64,000 bases of DNA from Macrosoma leucophasiata (Eukaryota; Arthropoda; Insecta; Lepidoptera; Hedylidae): assembly GCA_036365455.1 (NCBI GenBank), contig JAWQUS010000004.1, positions 7,447,501 through 7,511,500 of the forward strand, written 5' to 3'. Numbering within the stretch: position 1 is the first letter of the stretch; every line of letters begins with the position of its first letter. The notes under the pieces were generated by a model. That model searched no databases, was not told where the DNA came from, and saw nothing but the letters and a program-made list of their open reading frames with translations. Position numbers and translations under genes: made by a program. Of this stretch, positions 22,560 to 33,017 are shown in pieces.

Positions 22560-23415
22560 GTAAAGTAACAGTTTTGACTTACGATATCTATGAAACGAAA
22601 TGATTATTGAAATTTCAACTTTAATTTCAAGTAAAGCCAGAGTACTTTTCCACGATAAAGTCTAAATGTTCTAGAAGAATCAATTTCTATAACTAAGGCC
22701 TAACCTTTTTAATAGTAATCCCTTTGCCAGGGTCAGGTCTTTGAAAAGATCCTGGTGGCTCGGTGGCTCCTTACACGCCCGGGGCCCGGGCCTAAGACAA
22801 TGCTTGCGGCAAGCCCCGCTAGCCCAAGCAAATGGAGGGCCCAAGTGGGCTGGATCCGGGCTGGCAAACGCCACATTGACTGTATGGCCAGTCCTACGCT
22901 ACCCTTTGCATTGCATCTTTAGGAGCTATGAAAAATGGTACTGCATGACTTTTAAGTGCACAATTTCGATGTATCAACATCGGACAGATATCGATTTCGG
23001 TCGGTCACTCGATACCAGATTACGTAACGATTAAATCGAGCGGTATCATAAATCAATCGCGCCATTACGCCGCCATCTGTCAGTAATGAGAGCGTATGAA
23101 TCACGCGCCAAAGTGTTGAGACGGCCTCTGACGGCAACCTTTTTGTTTTTAATCCAGATTCTTATTCGCTTAATGCGATAACCATCTGAAGTGCCCCTGT
23201 GTATGACATACGTATCGATTCGATTCTATCGATTCAGATGCGAGTTTGACGATTTTGATGTGGATTTTGAGGTAACGTTCCAAGTCTGCCTTTTACTCGT
23301 ATTTACTTAATACTTATAATATGGTATTTGAGGCGTTAATCTTTGTTTTGGTAACGCTTTCTTCCAACTCCATATAAGTAGAACTTGCGTGAAGATACAT
23401 ACTCGTACATACCAT
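22560..23415. other. no gene seen; one GC-rich patch
   Basis: Positions 22740-22880 are GC-rich with a small palindrome (GCCCGGGGCCCGGGC near 22779). Opposed short ORFs cover it, but neither has recognisable motifs. The rest is ordinary AT-rich sequence. Confidence 0.35.
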
Positions 23416-23421
23416 ACTATT

Positions 23422-23716
23422 ACTGGTGGTAGTAGAGCTCCAGTGACAGAACCTCGCGGACTTAGGCACCACCGCATTACCTAATATACCTACTTGTCGC
23501 TAAATGGTAGTGTTCAGCACTATCGTGTTGGTCAGGTCGTAATGTACAGCCCTGTAATTTCCGACATAGAGGCATAACACCTTAGGCCTCAGGAGTGGTA
23601 ACGCATCTGCATTTTGACCTCTGGTCTCTGTGTGGGTGTCTATAGGCTACAGTCATCACTTAACATCAATGTGACTGCATGCTTGCTGGCCACTTTCATT
23701 ACATTAAAAAAAAACT
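23422..23716 (+). repeat. family A repeat, plus orientation with A tail
   Basis: It runs GAGCTCCAGTGACAGAACCT, AAATGGTAGTGTTCAGCACT, CACCTTAGGCCTCAGGAGTG, CACTTAACATCAATGTGACT and CACTTTCATTACATTAAAAAAAAA. This copy and 58480-58770 show the poly(A) end directly. Confidence 0.8.
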
Positions 23717-24139
23717 TATTCACTAATACGTTCTTTATACTGTGCCTAGTGCCTAATCAAAATATAACACCAAACACCTTAGGGCGGCCACATAAAACTG
23801 CGATGCTATGCGAATTCGCAGTTATGTGTTAGAGCCCATAATCATAACACGTACTTTTTTTAAACAGACTTCCAAAAGGAGGTGGTCTGACAGACTCGCA
23901 CGTGGCCACTTTTTAATTCTCATCAAGTTTATTCAGTTTATTCATTTGTTAATTAGGCTCCTGGAGAGCACTTTTACATCGTAATTTTTTTTGAACTAAC
24001 CTAGAGTGAATAACCACTAATAATAATTAAAAAAACATAATAAATTAAATAGAAACAAAACAATTTTGTATAATATGGAAAACATTATTTCCAAATTCCT
24101 CCATATCCCTATTTCAAAAAAAAAAAAATATTTTTTTTA

Positions 24140-24400
24140 CCAGTGGAAAATGCGTCACGCATACCCACCCTTGGGGAGAGGGGTGGGTTAAGTAGGACTC
24201 CGGGAAAGGACATCCGTCTACCCACTAAAAACCCCTGGGTGTTCCGACTCGTCCGCCATCAGTGGCGGGGTCACGGGAACGCTATCGCACACATCCGCGA
24301 CCCCACCGGCGGCTGCTCGATGTCGAGCCCTCCTCGGCGGCTTTCGGCTCCAACCACTACTAGTGGCATTTCAAAAGAAACTGAGAAAGAATGAATTTGG
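24140..24400 (+). other. GC-richer open stretch, unidentified
   Basis: An 83-residue open frame sits in a locally GC-rich segment (CGTCCGCCATCAGTGGCGGG). I see no known domain. It could be a piece of a non-LTR element. Sequence similar to its flanks (TAGAGTGAATAACCACTAAT, TTATTCACTTGGCAGAATTC) also appears at 37.6 and 44.2 kb. Confidence 0.3.
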
Positions 24401-24788
24401 TCGTCACAATAAAGGTTATTCACTTGGCAGAATTCCCATCATACCCATAGTACCTACAATGCGACTGACAATAGAAAATATAAAATAAGTACAAACAATA
24501 ACCAACAAGAGACATTGCACATCAAGCCTACGAAAGAGACAATTCTTTTTAGAGAGACAAGGCTATTTTCGACTTCGTAGCGCGTTATCGCTGCTACACA
24601 CTGCATACGTAAGCACTGATAGTCCGGTATTGGTCAAAAATTGATTAATATGTATAGTCGACAAACGTCACATAGATAAGGTGGGAAAGAGATAACGCTC
24701 TACAGACCCGAAATAAGCCAAAATCTCCTTCCTAAGGTCGGTGTGCATATATCTTGTTGGGTAATGTAAATATTATTTCTTATCTTCA

Positions 24789-25078
24789 AACTGCCTCGGT
24801 AGCCTAGTGGTAGCAGGCCACTACTACTACGCTGAGGTCCTGAGGGTTTGATTCCCAGGTCGGGGGTTACCAGAAATAATGGTGTAAAGTCCTTTGTCTC
24901 TGGTTCTATTGAGAATTTTCCATTTTCTGGAAATTTCTCAGTACCTCGAAGTTTGATACACCTGTTACATGGGCCAAAACGTAGCTGGCGAATCGTGGGT
25001 GTTTGCATTAGCATGTATGCTTGAATGCATGCATATACATCTGCCTACCCCTTCGGGGATTACAGGAGTGAAGTTACA
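24789..25078 (+). repeat. family B tRNA-derived SINE
   Basis: The head CCTCGGTAGCCTAGTGGTAG and a mutated B box (GGGTTTGATTCCCAGG) are followed by the family body to TACCCCTTCGGGGATTACAG and GAAGTTAC. A small internal deletion removes the GTGCCCGGAGATG segment. Confidence 0.8.
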
Positions 25079-25454
25079 TTTTATATATCTTGTCTAATCA
25101 ACTTTTACAATTATAAGTAAGTTGTACAAGCAATAACTAAAATACGTATCAAATTCTCACACGAACATAAAAAGCTATACCTAACTGGACATGTCAGGAA
25201 CATAAAAAGCTGTATACATAATAACTGGACATGTCAGCGTGTGGCCCGCGGCCCTATCGAAAACACGCGTTTTGACCGCTACCGATGCTTTTTACGATAT
25301 CTTGAACACCTCAACTCTTGGTTTTATTTGACCCTCATTTATAGCGCCGGAGGGACGTCTAAATCCAAAAGGTCCGTATTTATCGGTAATGCCGTCATTG
25401 TACACGGATGGATGATTAGGGATGGTAATGTCGATGTATCAATACATCACTAAA

Positions 25455-25762
25455 AACATTTTTTTAAAGTAACATGCTTGCAGCTCGCATTGGAGATAAG
25501 TGGCTGCAGTCATGCAGCCTATAGACATCTAGGTACATAAAAACCAAAGGTCGAAATGCAGATGCGTTGCCACCCTTGAGACCTAAGGCGTCATGTCTCT
25601 GTGATAGTAAAGTTATAAGTTATTACGAGGCCATACATTACCATCTAACCGGTAATGTATGGCCGATAGTGCTGAACACTGCCATTTAGCGACATATAGG
25701 TTAGGTAATGCGGTGGTGTCTACGCCATCGAGCTCCTACACTTGGAACTCTACCACCGGTAA
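25455..25762 (-). repeat. family A repeat, diverged
   Basis: It contains GCAGCCTATAGACATCTAGG, GCGTTGCCACCCTTGAG, CATTACCATCTAACCGG and CTCTACCACCGG in order. Confidence 0.65.
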
Positions 25763-25803
25763 AATTGATCTACATTGATGTAAGAAAACATTTTATAAAC
25801 TTA

Positions 25804-26050
25804 CTAGCTATTGCCCGCGGCTCCGCCCGCGTGTAGGTTGCTTTTCGCGTAACCTGTGGAAACTCGTCAAATCATCCCATAGCATCCCACAGATACATGT
25901 TTTCGGGATGAAAACTATCCTATGTGTTAATCCAAGTTACCCTCTATGTGTGTGCCAAATTTCATGAAAATCGGTTCATCAGTTTTTGCGTCAAGGAGTA
26001 ACAAACAAAAAACAAACATACAAACTTTCCCATTTATAATATTTATATAT
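25804..26050 (-). mobile_element. Helitron-like element (type 4), far end uncertain
   Basis: On the minus strand it ends in CTAG next to host A (25803), preceded by GGGCGGAGCCGCGGGCAATA. Shared words are AAATTTCATGAAAATCGGTT and GGAGTAACAAACAAAAAAC. The other end runs into a TA microsatellite (26043-26062), so the TC start cannot be fixed. Confidence 0.6.
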
Positions 26051-26064
26051 ATATATATATATTA

Positions 26065-29000
26065 CATTAATATTACATTACACAATTATATTATTATTAT
26101 TACGCACTTTTTATATGATAAATAATAATAAACATATATCTACATATAGATGAAACATTAATACTTGCTGCCATAGTTAAAAAAATTACAAATTTCGTGG
26201 AGATAAACATAAAACAAACAATGGTACGATAAGAGTTAACGTTTATACCGCATGTACAGAATAATTATGAAACTATAAAAGAAATTCATAATAAATAATG
26301 TAACTAAAACTAGTCAGGTAAGTTTAGTAAGTACATTCAAATTAAATAAAATTGGAATGTACCTACATGCTATAAATGAACACATAATATAACGAAACTA
26401 TCAATACCTCGATGTCTCCTGATAGGCAAACTTCTGTTTTTTAGTTAAAACATGGTTATTTTAGAAACTTTGTACCATCCCTATTGATTATATTTATATT
26501 TTGTCGCCAAAGGTTTTGGTGTGGCATTCGTCATTTTATCGGTGACACTTCTTTCAGTTCTGGACGACGATCCCCGTTATCGTGACTTTTCTGAGAAACT
26601 GAACCTTCAAGTACCCCTTAAATATGGTTTGTGTGAAAAAAATATTGCAAAACGTAGGTAGGTATCACTTAGTTCCTCCTTATTATTCAGGGGTCGACCT
26701 GACCTGACGCCTACGACCGCCTAATTAAATCGCGTTTCGTACTGGTTTAGGTACTTACGTCTTTAATTTTTTTTATGCTTATAAACTACATGCTTGTTTG
26801 TGATAAATTACGAGAAAATCGATTAATTTAGGTCTAGGTCGAGTCTCAGGAATCGCAATTGCATTAAAAAAGATTTAAAAAAAAATTGACCCATTACTAC
26901 TAGGCAGTTCTATCTTAAATTTGTACTGAACGCTCATTGTCAGTTTCTTGATATAACAACTTAGAAAAAAGACAATTTTTTTTCTCATTTCTAAAAAGAT
27001 GTATCTTTTCCTACATACCTATTTGTATTATCATCGACATTCAAATAGTACAAAATATAGAATGTAGGTACCTACCTATTAAAACTAAGTGCCGTCTTAG
27101 TTCTTCGTTTCTAATATAAAGGAAACAAGTAGACAGAGTCTAGGTTTTAACCTATAATGGCAAAATATAAATAATTAAGGTAAATCTACAAGAAAAATTA
27201 CATTTTTAGCCTAAATGTAATTTTTTTCTTTAATAATGAATCACTTTACTCTATCTACATCAAAGTAAGTAAGTAGCTGCCTGAGTTAGCATTAGTGTAC
27301 ATTAACACCAAATAGACTACGTTTTCCGATCATAACCCGAATTAAATAAAAGCCTTTCGCTATACATATCTAGTAAATTCCACCCACCTAATACTTTTCG
27401 GCACGGGCCAACCGACAAGTAATTATTTTAAGTGTCAATAAATAATAAGGTTGGCCGCGCGCCGTTGAGTGCTCGTCCATCTCTCTTATCTCAATTCTTA
27501 ATGCGCCTCTTTGCTGGTCATTCTTTTTTCAAATTTTGTTCCTTTTTTTATTCATGTCATCCAGTCGAGAGGTTAAATTCTGTGTTGACAGCGTGAAGGT
27601 TTTATGTTTTAATCTGGAGTTTATGCTCGTTTAATCGGTAGTATTAGAGGATTATTTACCACATTTCTTTCACAGTTTTATCTAGTTTATGGTTGTTATG
27701 TGTAATGTTTGCTTTTAAATTGTTTAACTTTAGAAATGCTGGGTGTTTAGGATTATTTTGAATAGTTATCAGAAATTGCTGAACGATTTAAAACGGTACA
27801 CATGCCTAGTATCTACCGTCGTTCTATAAATCAAAAATGCAACAAGGTTCCGCGGCGTTTCCGAACGGGACGGCCTATCGATCACGGCGTTCCAAGTTTG
27901 AATAAATTTATGTTACGTAATTGCGGTGTGCGTGCGCATATTATGATGACTCTGGTATTATGTTGTTTTCCGTAATGTCTTGATGATAAACATATTTTGA
28001 ACTTCGGAATAAAATACGCATGCATTTGGCCAACCTATTATACCTATGTATTTGCTTTGCCATAGGTTCGAAAGAAATTGCTGATGATAGATAGGTACAA
28101 TGTTATTAAATATATTCTTAGCAATTTATTTCCACCTAAGTATTTGACTGATTTGAACACTTATGTACACAAAAACTTTGATTATATACACGTCTAGATA
28201 GAGCATTTGAGTTCCTAAGCGTCCAAAAAAATATCAGTTAACTGTTAGCTGATATCTTCGTTTCGCTCGCTCAGTAGCGACACCGTCATTGTGACGGGAA
28301 CACGTCCGCATCTGTGCTTTCAATATGACGAGTTGCGCTATTAAAGTGTTCCGAAATTACAAAATAAGAATGAAAACATCCAAAAACATTTCTTACTACC
28401 GGTATCTACACATTTCATAGTCCTAAATGTATCCCAGAATTAAATCAACAATATTTAATTTTACGTCGCATTTGTACGATTCATTGAACGCCATGTTTAC
28501 TGTGTTGCCAGTTTTTGATTTAAAATCTTCCCAGAGAAATATGAAGTTACAAAATAAAATGTATATAATGTTCTAATATATGTTTAATATACCTTTATTT
28601 ATTTTAATAACATTATTTTACTAACCCCCCAAGGAAAAAGAGGGGTGTTCTAAGTTTGACGTGTGTATCTGTTTGTGAGTTTGTAAATTTCCAACGAGTG
28701 GATCAATTCCAGATTTTGATTTTGTTCTTAAAAATGTATTTATTTTTCTCCACGATAAAAGTAATTTACACTAAGAACAAATAACTAACAACGAATAACT
28801 TAAGCTAATACACGTACCAATACAAACAAAAAATTAAAAATAACTTAAAACGAATAACTAAAGATACTGCGAACGACCCGAAGAATATCGTAATATAATT
28901 ATGTCACACATGATGAAAAAATTGAACTCGACTTAAGCTTATTTTCCCTATTTTTAGGGGAAAATGTCATAAGCAAGTAACATTTTCACCAGTTGAGTAG

Positions 29001-29285
29001 TGTGTGTAAAGCGAATAAAATATACATACTAGTGTGTGTTACACGCACACAAGGATTTTCGAATTGGACATTGTTTTTGCAGCGTTTGTAAGGCGACGCT
29101 CCATCTAGACGTGTATATAATCAAAGCACAAAAACCAGAAGTTAAAGGCATATGCGTAGCCACCCATAAGGTCTCTCTGTGATAGAACTCTGTCTGGGCT
29201 AGTATTGAGTTGAGAGGTCTCAACAAAATTATGATTCGCAAATAAATGACTATGACTATGCTTAATAGTCTATCAACTTATTAAA
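26065..29285. other. long AT-rich intergenic stretch, no gene seen
   Basis: No open frame with recognisable motifs. A CpG-richer patch at 27455-27520 (GGTTGGCCGCGCGCCGTTGA) and another at 27850-27950 could be regulatory, but nothing in the sequence proves it. Small hairpins occur (for example ATCAGTTAACTG near 28232). Confidence 0.35.
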
Positions 29286-29290
29286 TGTAG

Positions 29291-30290
29291 GTTTCGTAGT
29301 AAACAAGGAACCCTTATAGTTTCGCCATGTCTGTCTGTCTGTCTGTCTGTCCGTCCTCGGTTTAGCGCAAAAACTATTGGTACTAGATTTGAAAATTGGC
29401 ACAATTATACACCATAATCACGCCGACAAAGTCGTAGAATGGTAGAATACAAATATGAAAAAAATATATTTCATATCCTTCCCTACATGTAACGCGCGGA
29501 TTTTTTTTTATTTATCGTTTTCTGGTGGGATATTGTTGGATAGGTATTTCAATAATGTTAGGGATGTGTTAATATCATTTTTCGATTTAGTTAACCGTTT
29601 GTGACTTACTCGTATTAAGCTTAAAGTGCCAATTTTCGTTAGAGTCAAGTGTCCCCCCACCCTCTGCCAACTTAACAGTTGTTGTTAGAAATTCAAACGT
29701 CACAGCAATAGAAGCTACATTTAACGAAATTAAAAGGAAAACTATCACACTTAAGTTGGCTTTACAAGTTTGCGAGTAATAGTATATCGACCAAATGTAA
29801 TTTACTCGAAAATTTTGAACAACTCCATAGAAAAAAATATTTCTTTTTTTCATTACGTTACTCAAACCTAAGAACTACGGAATGAAGCGCGGCTGGTGTA
29901 GATCGGAAGCGATATACTCGGTTAAGCTATACGGGCGCGGTCGGGTGTGTGATAGGTGACCGCTAGTGGAAAATTAAAATGCGCGTTTCCGTGCTTCGGA
30001 GGGCACGTTAAGCCGTTGGTTCCGGTTGTTTTCGATAGAAAGCAGTCGTTAAACCTTGTCGGAGTCCTTACAGGCGGTTTGAAAACGTCCGACAACAGGT
30101 TCGCCACTAACCCTTATCTCCACCAACCCGCATTGGAGCAGCGTGGTGGAGTGAGCTCCAGGCCTTCTCCCAAAAAGGGAGAGACTCGTGCCCAGCAGTG
30201 GGACGTATAATGGGTTGCCATTATAAGAACTACGGAACAATACACTGCGCGTGTCTCGACACACACTTGACTTGTTGAAGTTAGATTGTA
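29291..30290 (+). repeat. family E repeat, interrupted by a retroelement
   Basis: It starts TTTCGTAGTAAACAAGGAAC with a (CTGT)n run and TCGGTTTAGCGCAAAAACTA, and continues with CTACATGTAACGCG, CGTTAGAGTCAAGTGT, TTGGCTTTACAAGTTTGCGA and CCTAAGAACTACGGAA. A 341-bp element (29883-30223) splits it there; the end resumes with CTCGACACACACTTGACTTG. The copy at 43685-44765 is the same family reversed. Confidence 0.75.
29883..30223 (+). mobile_element. family D retroelement copy with 14-bp target duplication
   Basis: The words TCGGAGGGCACGTTAAGCC, CCAACCCGCATTGGAGCAG and CCCAGCAGTGGGACGTATAA are typical of the 3' ends of insect non-LTR elements or their SINEs. TAAGAACTACGGAA is repeated exactly on both sides (29869-29882, 30224-30237), as expected for target-primed insertion. 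Confidence 0.8.
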
Positions 30291-30812
30291 ATTCAAAGTA
30301 GTGCAATTTTGTGAACCTAGCCCAAAGTTTCCCACGTCGGATTTAGCTTCCGTAAGCGTGTAGTGTTGTACTAGACGTGTACGCATTTCTTTGCAAAACA
30401 CGGCCGAGGTCAGACGAAGTTCATGTTGCGGTCTGAGACACCACCGACGCTAAACGAGCGTAATCTCGGCCGCAAACCAAGGCCTAAATTACGTGTGCCT
30501 ACATTATTTTCTTGTGTGATCTATCTTGATAATCTGTTGGTTATAGGTAGGTACCTATACCTATTTCGTACCTTTAATAATGTAATATTGATGTGTTCTA
30601 AGGTTTTCGCGACCTACATTAATTGAAATAGGTAAATCCGTGTCGGCCCGGACCACGGAAGATGAAAAGCTACCGTAACGACGCGTTCATTTTAAAAATC
30701 ATTTTAGTTTAATAAACGCGAGATAAATTAAGTTTATTTCAATGACTGATATATTGATTATTATTATAAATGTTTTATTTTGGTAAATTGTAGTTGGAGC
30801 GCGTTAAACCCC

Positions 30813-31119
30813 GCGGCTGGTGTAAATCGGCAGCGATCTACTCGGTCAAGCTATACGGGCGCGGTCGGGTGTGTGATGGGTGACCGCTAGTGGCAAATTG
30901 AAATGCGCGTTTCCGTGTTTCGGAGGTTACGTTAAGCCGTCGGTCCCGGTTGCTTTCGATAGATAGCAGTCGTTAAGCCTTGTCGGAGTCGTTATGGGCG
31001 GTTTGAAAACATCCGACATCGGGTTGGTCACTAACCCGTATCTCCACCAACCCGCATTGGAGTAGTGTGGTGGAGTAAGCTCCAGGCCAGTGGGACGTAT
31101 AATGGGTTGCCATTATTAT
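30813..31119 (+). mobile_element. family D retroelement copy 2
   Basis: It is collinear with 29883-30223 (GCGGCTGGTGTAAATCGGCA, GGTCGGGTGTGTGATGGGTG, CCAACCCGCATTGGAGTAG), ending GGGTTGCC and an ATTATTATT tail. An internal stretch containing the CTTCTCCC word is deleted relative to copy 1. Confidence 0.75.
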
Positions 31120-31289
31120 TATATTACTTTAGTGAAATGTATGCTAAGTGATTTTAGGTTAATGAACCTGGTCGTTAATCTTCCTTGTTCAGAAATCGAA
31201 AGGATAAAAATGATTACTTGCAGTTGCATAGAGCTGCACCTGCTCCTTTATTAAGATGTACAAATAATGAACTGAATCAGTAGGTAACC

Positions 31290-31605
31290 TACCACCCCAG
31301 CGTACTTGTAGTGGCCAGCTGGCCACTACTAGTACGCTGGGGTCTTGGGTTCGATTCCCGGGTTCCGGTTCCGGTTTCCCGGATTATCAGAGTAGCGGTG
31401 CAAAATCCTCTATCTCTGGTTCTATTGGAGTTTTTGCATTTTCTGGAAGTTTCCTAGTACCTCGGAGTTTGGTGATGTGCCCGGAGATGTCAACAGGATC
31501 GCCACCTGTTAGATGGGCCAAAATGTAACCAGCGAATCGTGGATGTTGCATTTAGGTACCTCTGCCTACTCCTTGGTGGATTACAGGCGTGAAATTACGT
31601 TATAC
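31290..31605 (+). repeat. family B SINE with palindromic head
   Basis: The body is normal for the family (TTCTATTGGAGTTTTTGCAT, GTGCCCGGAGATGTCAACAG, GCGTGAAATTACGTT). The head is duplicated in inverted order: ACCCCAGCGTAC..TAGTGGCC (31294-31316) faces GGCCACTA..GTACGCTGGGGT (31321-31343). The B box (GGTTCGATTCCCGGG) is intact, followed by a short CCGGTT duplication. Confidence 0.8.
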
Positions 31606-31685
31606 AAAGAATTAATGTTTCTTAGTATACGTACATTATCCGGTTATGAACTTTATACTGTGCTGGTAATGTGACTTGGTTATGT

Positions 31686-31819
31686 CACAGTACAAATATG
31701 AACAGTATGGAAACTACGTACCTACAAAACGTTCGAAACGGCACACTAACACAAACATGCAACAGTGTGACGTTTCAACATTTTGTACGTAGTTTCCACA
31801 CTGTTCATATTTGTACTGT
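31686..31819. mobile_element. foldback MITE with 8-bp target duplication
   Basis: Two arms of about 57 bp (CACAGTACAAATATGAACAG, GGAAACTACGTAC and onward, mirrored to GTACGTAGTTTCC, CTGTTCATATTTGTACTGT) leave a loop of only about 20 nt. GGTTATGT flanks both ends (31678-31685, 31820-31827). The 8-bp duplication points to hAT or P-type mobilisation. Confidence 0.8.
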
Positions 31820-32009
31820 GGTTATGTACCTACTAAGAACAAGCCGCTAATCTTCCTATTAATATACCATTCAAATCGCCTACGAAAATAGTAACAACAG
31901 TCAGATTATCGTTATTGCTATTCTAAGCAGTACGAAATAATAAGAAAAATCAAAGACTTCTAGAAGGACATTTAAGCGATTCAGTTAGGCAATCGAGTTA
32001 ATTTAGTCT

Positions 32010-32075
32010 GGGGTAGAGCTCCAGTGGCGGGCGCAATCGTAGGCACCATCGCATTTGCTAATATAGGTACCTACT
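32010..32075 (+). repeat. family A 5' fragment
   Basis: GGTAGAGCTCCAGTGGCGGG, GTAGGCACCATCGCATTTGC and TAATATAGG match the start of family A in its poly(A) orientation. Confidence 0.5.
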
Positions 32076-32696
32076 CATCTCTTGGTGCGATTTGATGATT
32101 TGTAAGCGGCTCTCGCGACAAAGACGGGCGCCTGCTCAACTGCGCGCGGTACCATGATACATAGTATCTAGCTAATAATTGTGTTCTCCTTGTTAACTTT
32201 GAAGCCTTCATTCCTGGTTAGCGAACTATTTGGGCGTTCTTTTTATACAGGTAGGCAAATCAGATGACCCGAATAGGTTCGTTCGGTTCAAAATTCAAAT
32301 ATTTAATTTGAAATTCGTCTACAAAGACACTTGCATTGTCATGTTACAAGCTAAAGATTTATCCACCGATATCCCATCCTATATAGAAAAGTAAAAAAAA
32401 TATAAAAAAGATATATTGGGGCGTTACATGTAGGGAAGGTACCTATACCCTAAATATTTTTTTTTTTACTACGGAACCCAAAAAAACAACTAACATGGAC
32501 TATCTTCCAGTGAACGTCCCGTCAAAATTAGTCTAGCCGTTCAAGTTTCATTTATCGATAGATATGAAATTATCTATTGATCAACTGAATGGCACAATAA
32601 ATTAAAAGATTTACCGTAATATAATACACAATTTACTTCAAAAATAGGTACCTAAATTATAAGTAACTGTACAATAGTTCAATAATAAGATTTAAG

Positions 32697-32880
32697 AAAA
32701 AACGGAAAGAAAAATTTGACTTCGAGCAGGAATCGAACCTGCGACCTCAGGATAACCAGTCCAGCCGCTTTACCACTAACCTACCGAAGTACTTCGGTTG
32801 ATGCCTGCCCGAAGTCAAATTTTTCTTTCCGTTTTTTCTTTATTTCTAAAGTTCACTCGCACGTGCTATTGCGAAAAATA
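32697..32880 (-). repeat. tRNA-core foldback family, copy 2
   Basis: The minus-strand core 32790-32719 reads ACTTCGGTAGGTTAGTGGTA and on to a T arm (GCAGG-TTCGATT-CCTGC) and TCGAAGTC. An insert of about 20 nt (GGCAGGCATCAACCG on the minus strand) separates a second GACTTCG from the core. Perfect 31-bp arms (AAGAAAAAACGGAAAGAAAA plus ATTTGACTTCG, and the complement) bracket it. The outer sequence at 32830-32880 is related to the outer arm of copy 1. Confidence 0.75.
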
Positions 32881-33017
32881 AATAGTACAATAATTAGATG
32901 TTAGAGAATAAAAGTACAATAGATGTTCGAGAATCATTTAAATAAGTCAAATAACATTTAAAAATCTACAACATTTCTAGTATACATATACATTATCTTA
33001 CAATTCAAAAGCACACA

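Noticed and set aside
22680..23034. Opposed ORFs in a GC-rich patch as host exons
   Set aside because: Both strands are open because of base composition; no motif and no convincing GT-AG pair.
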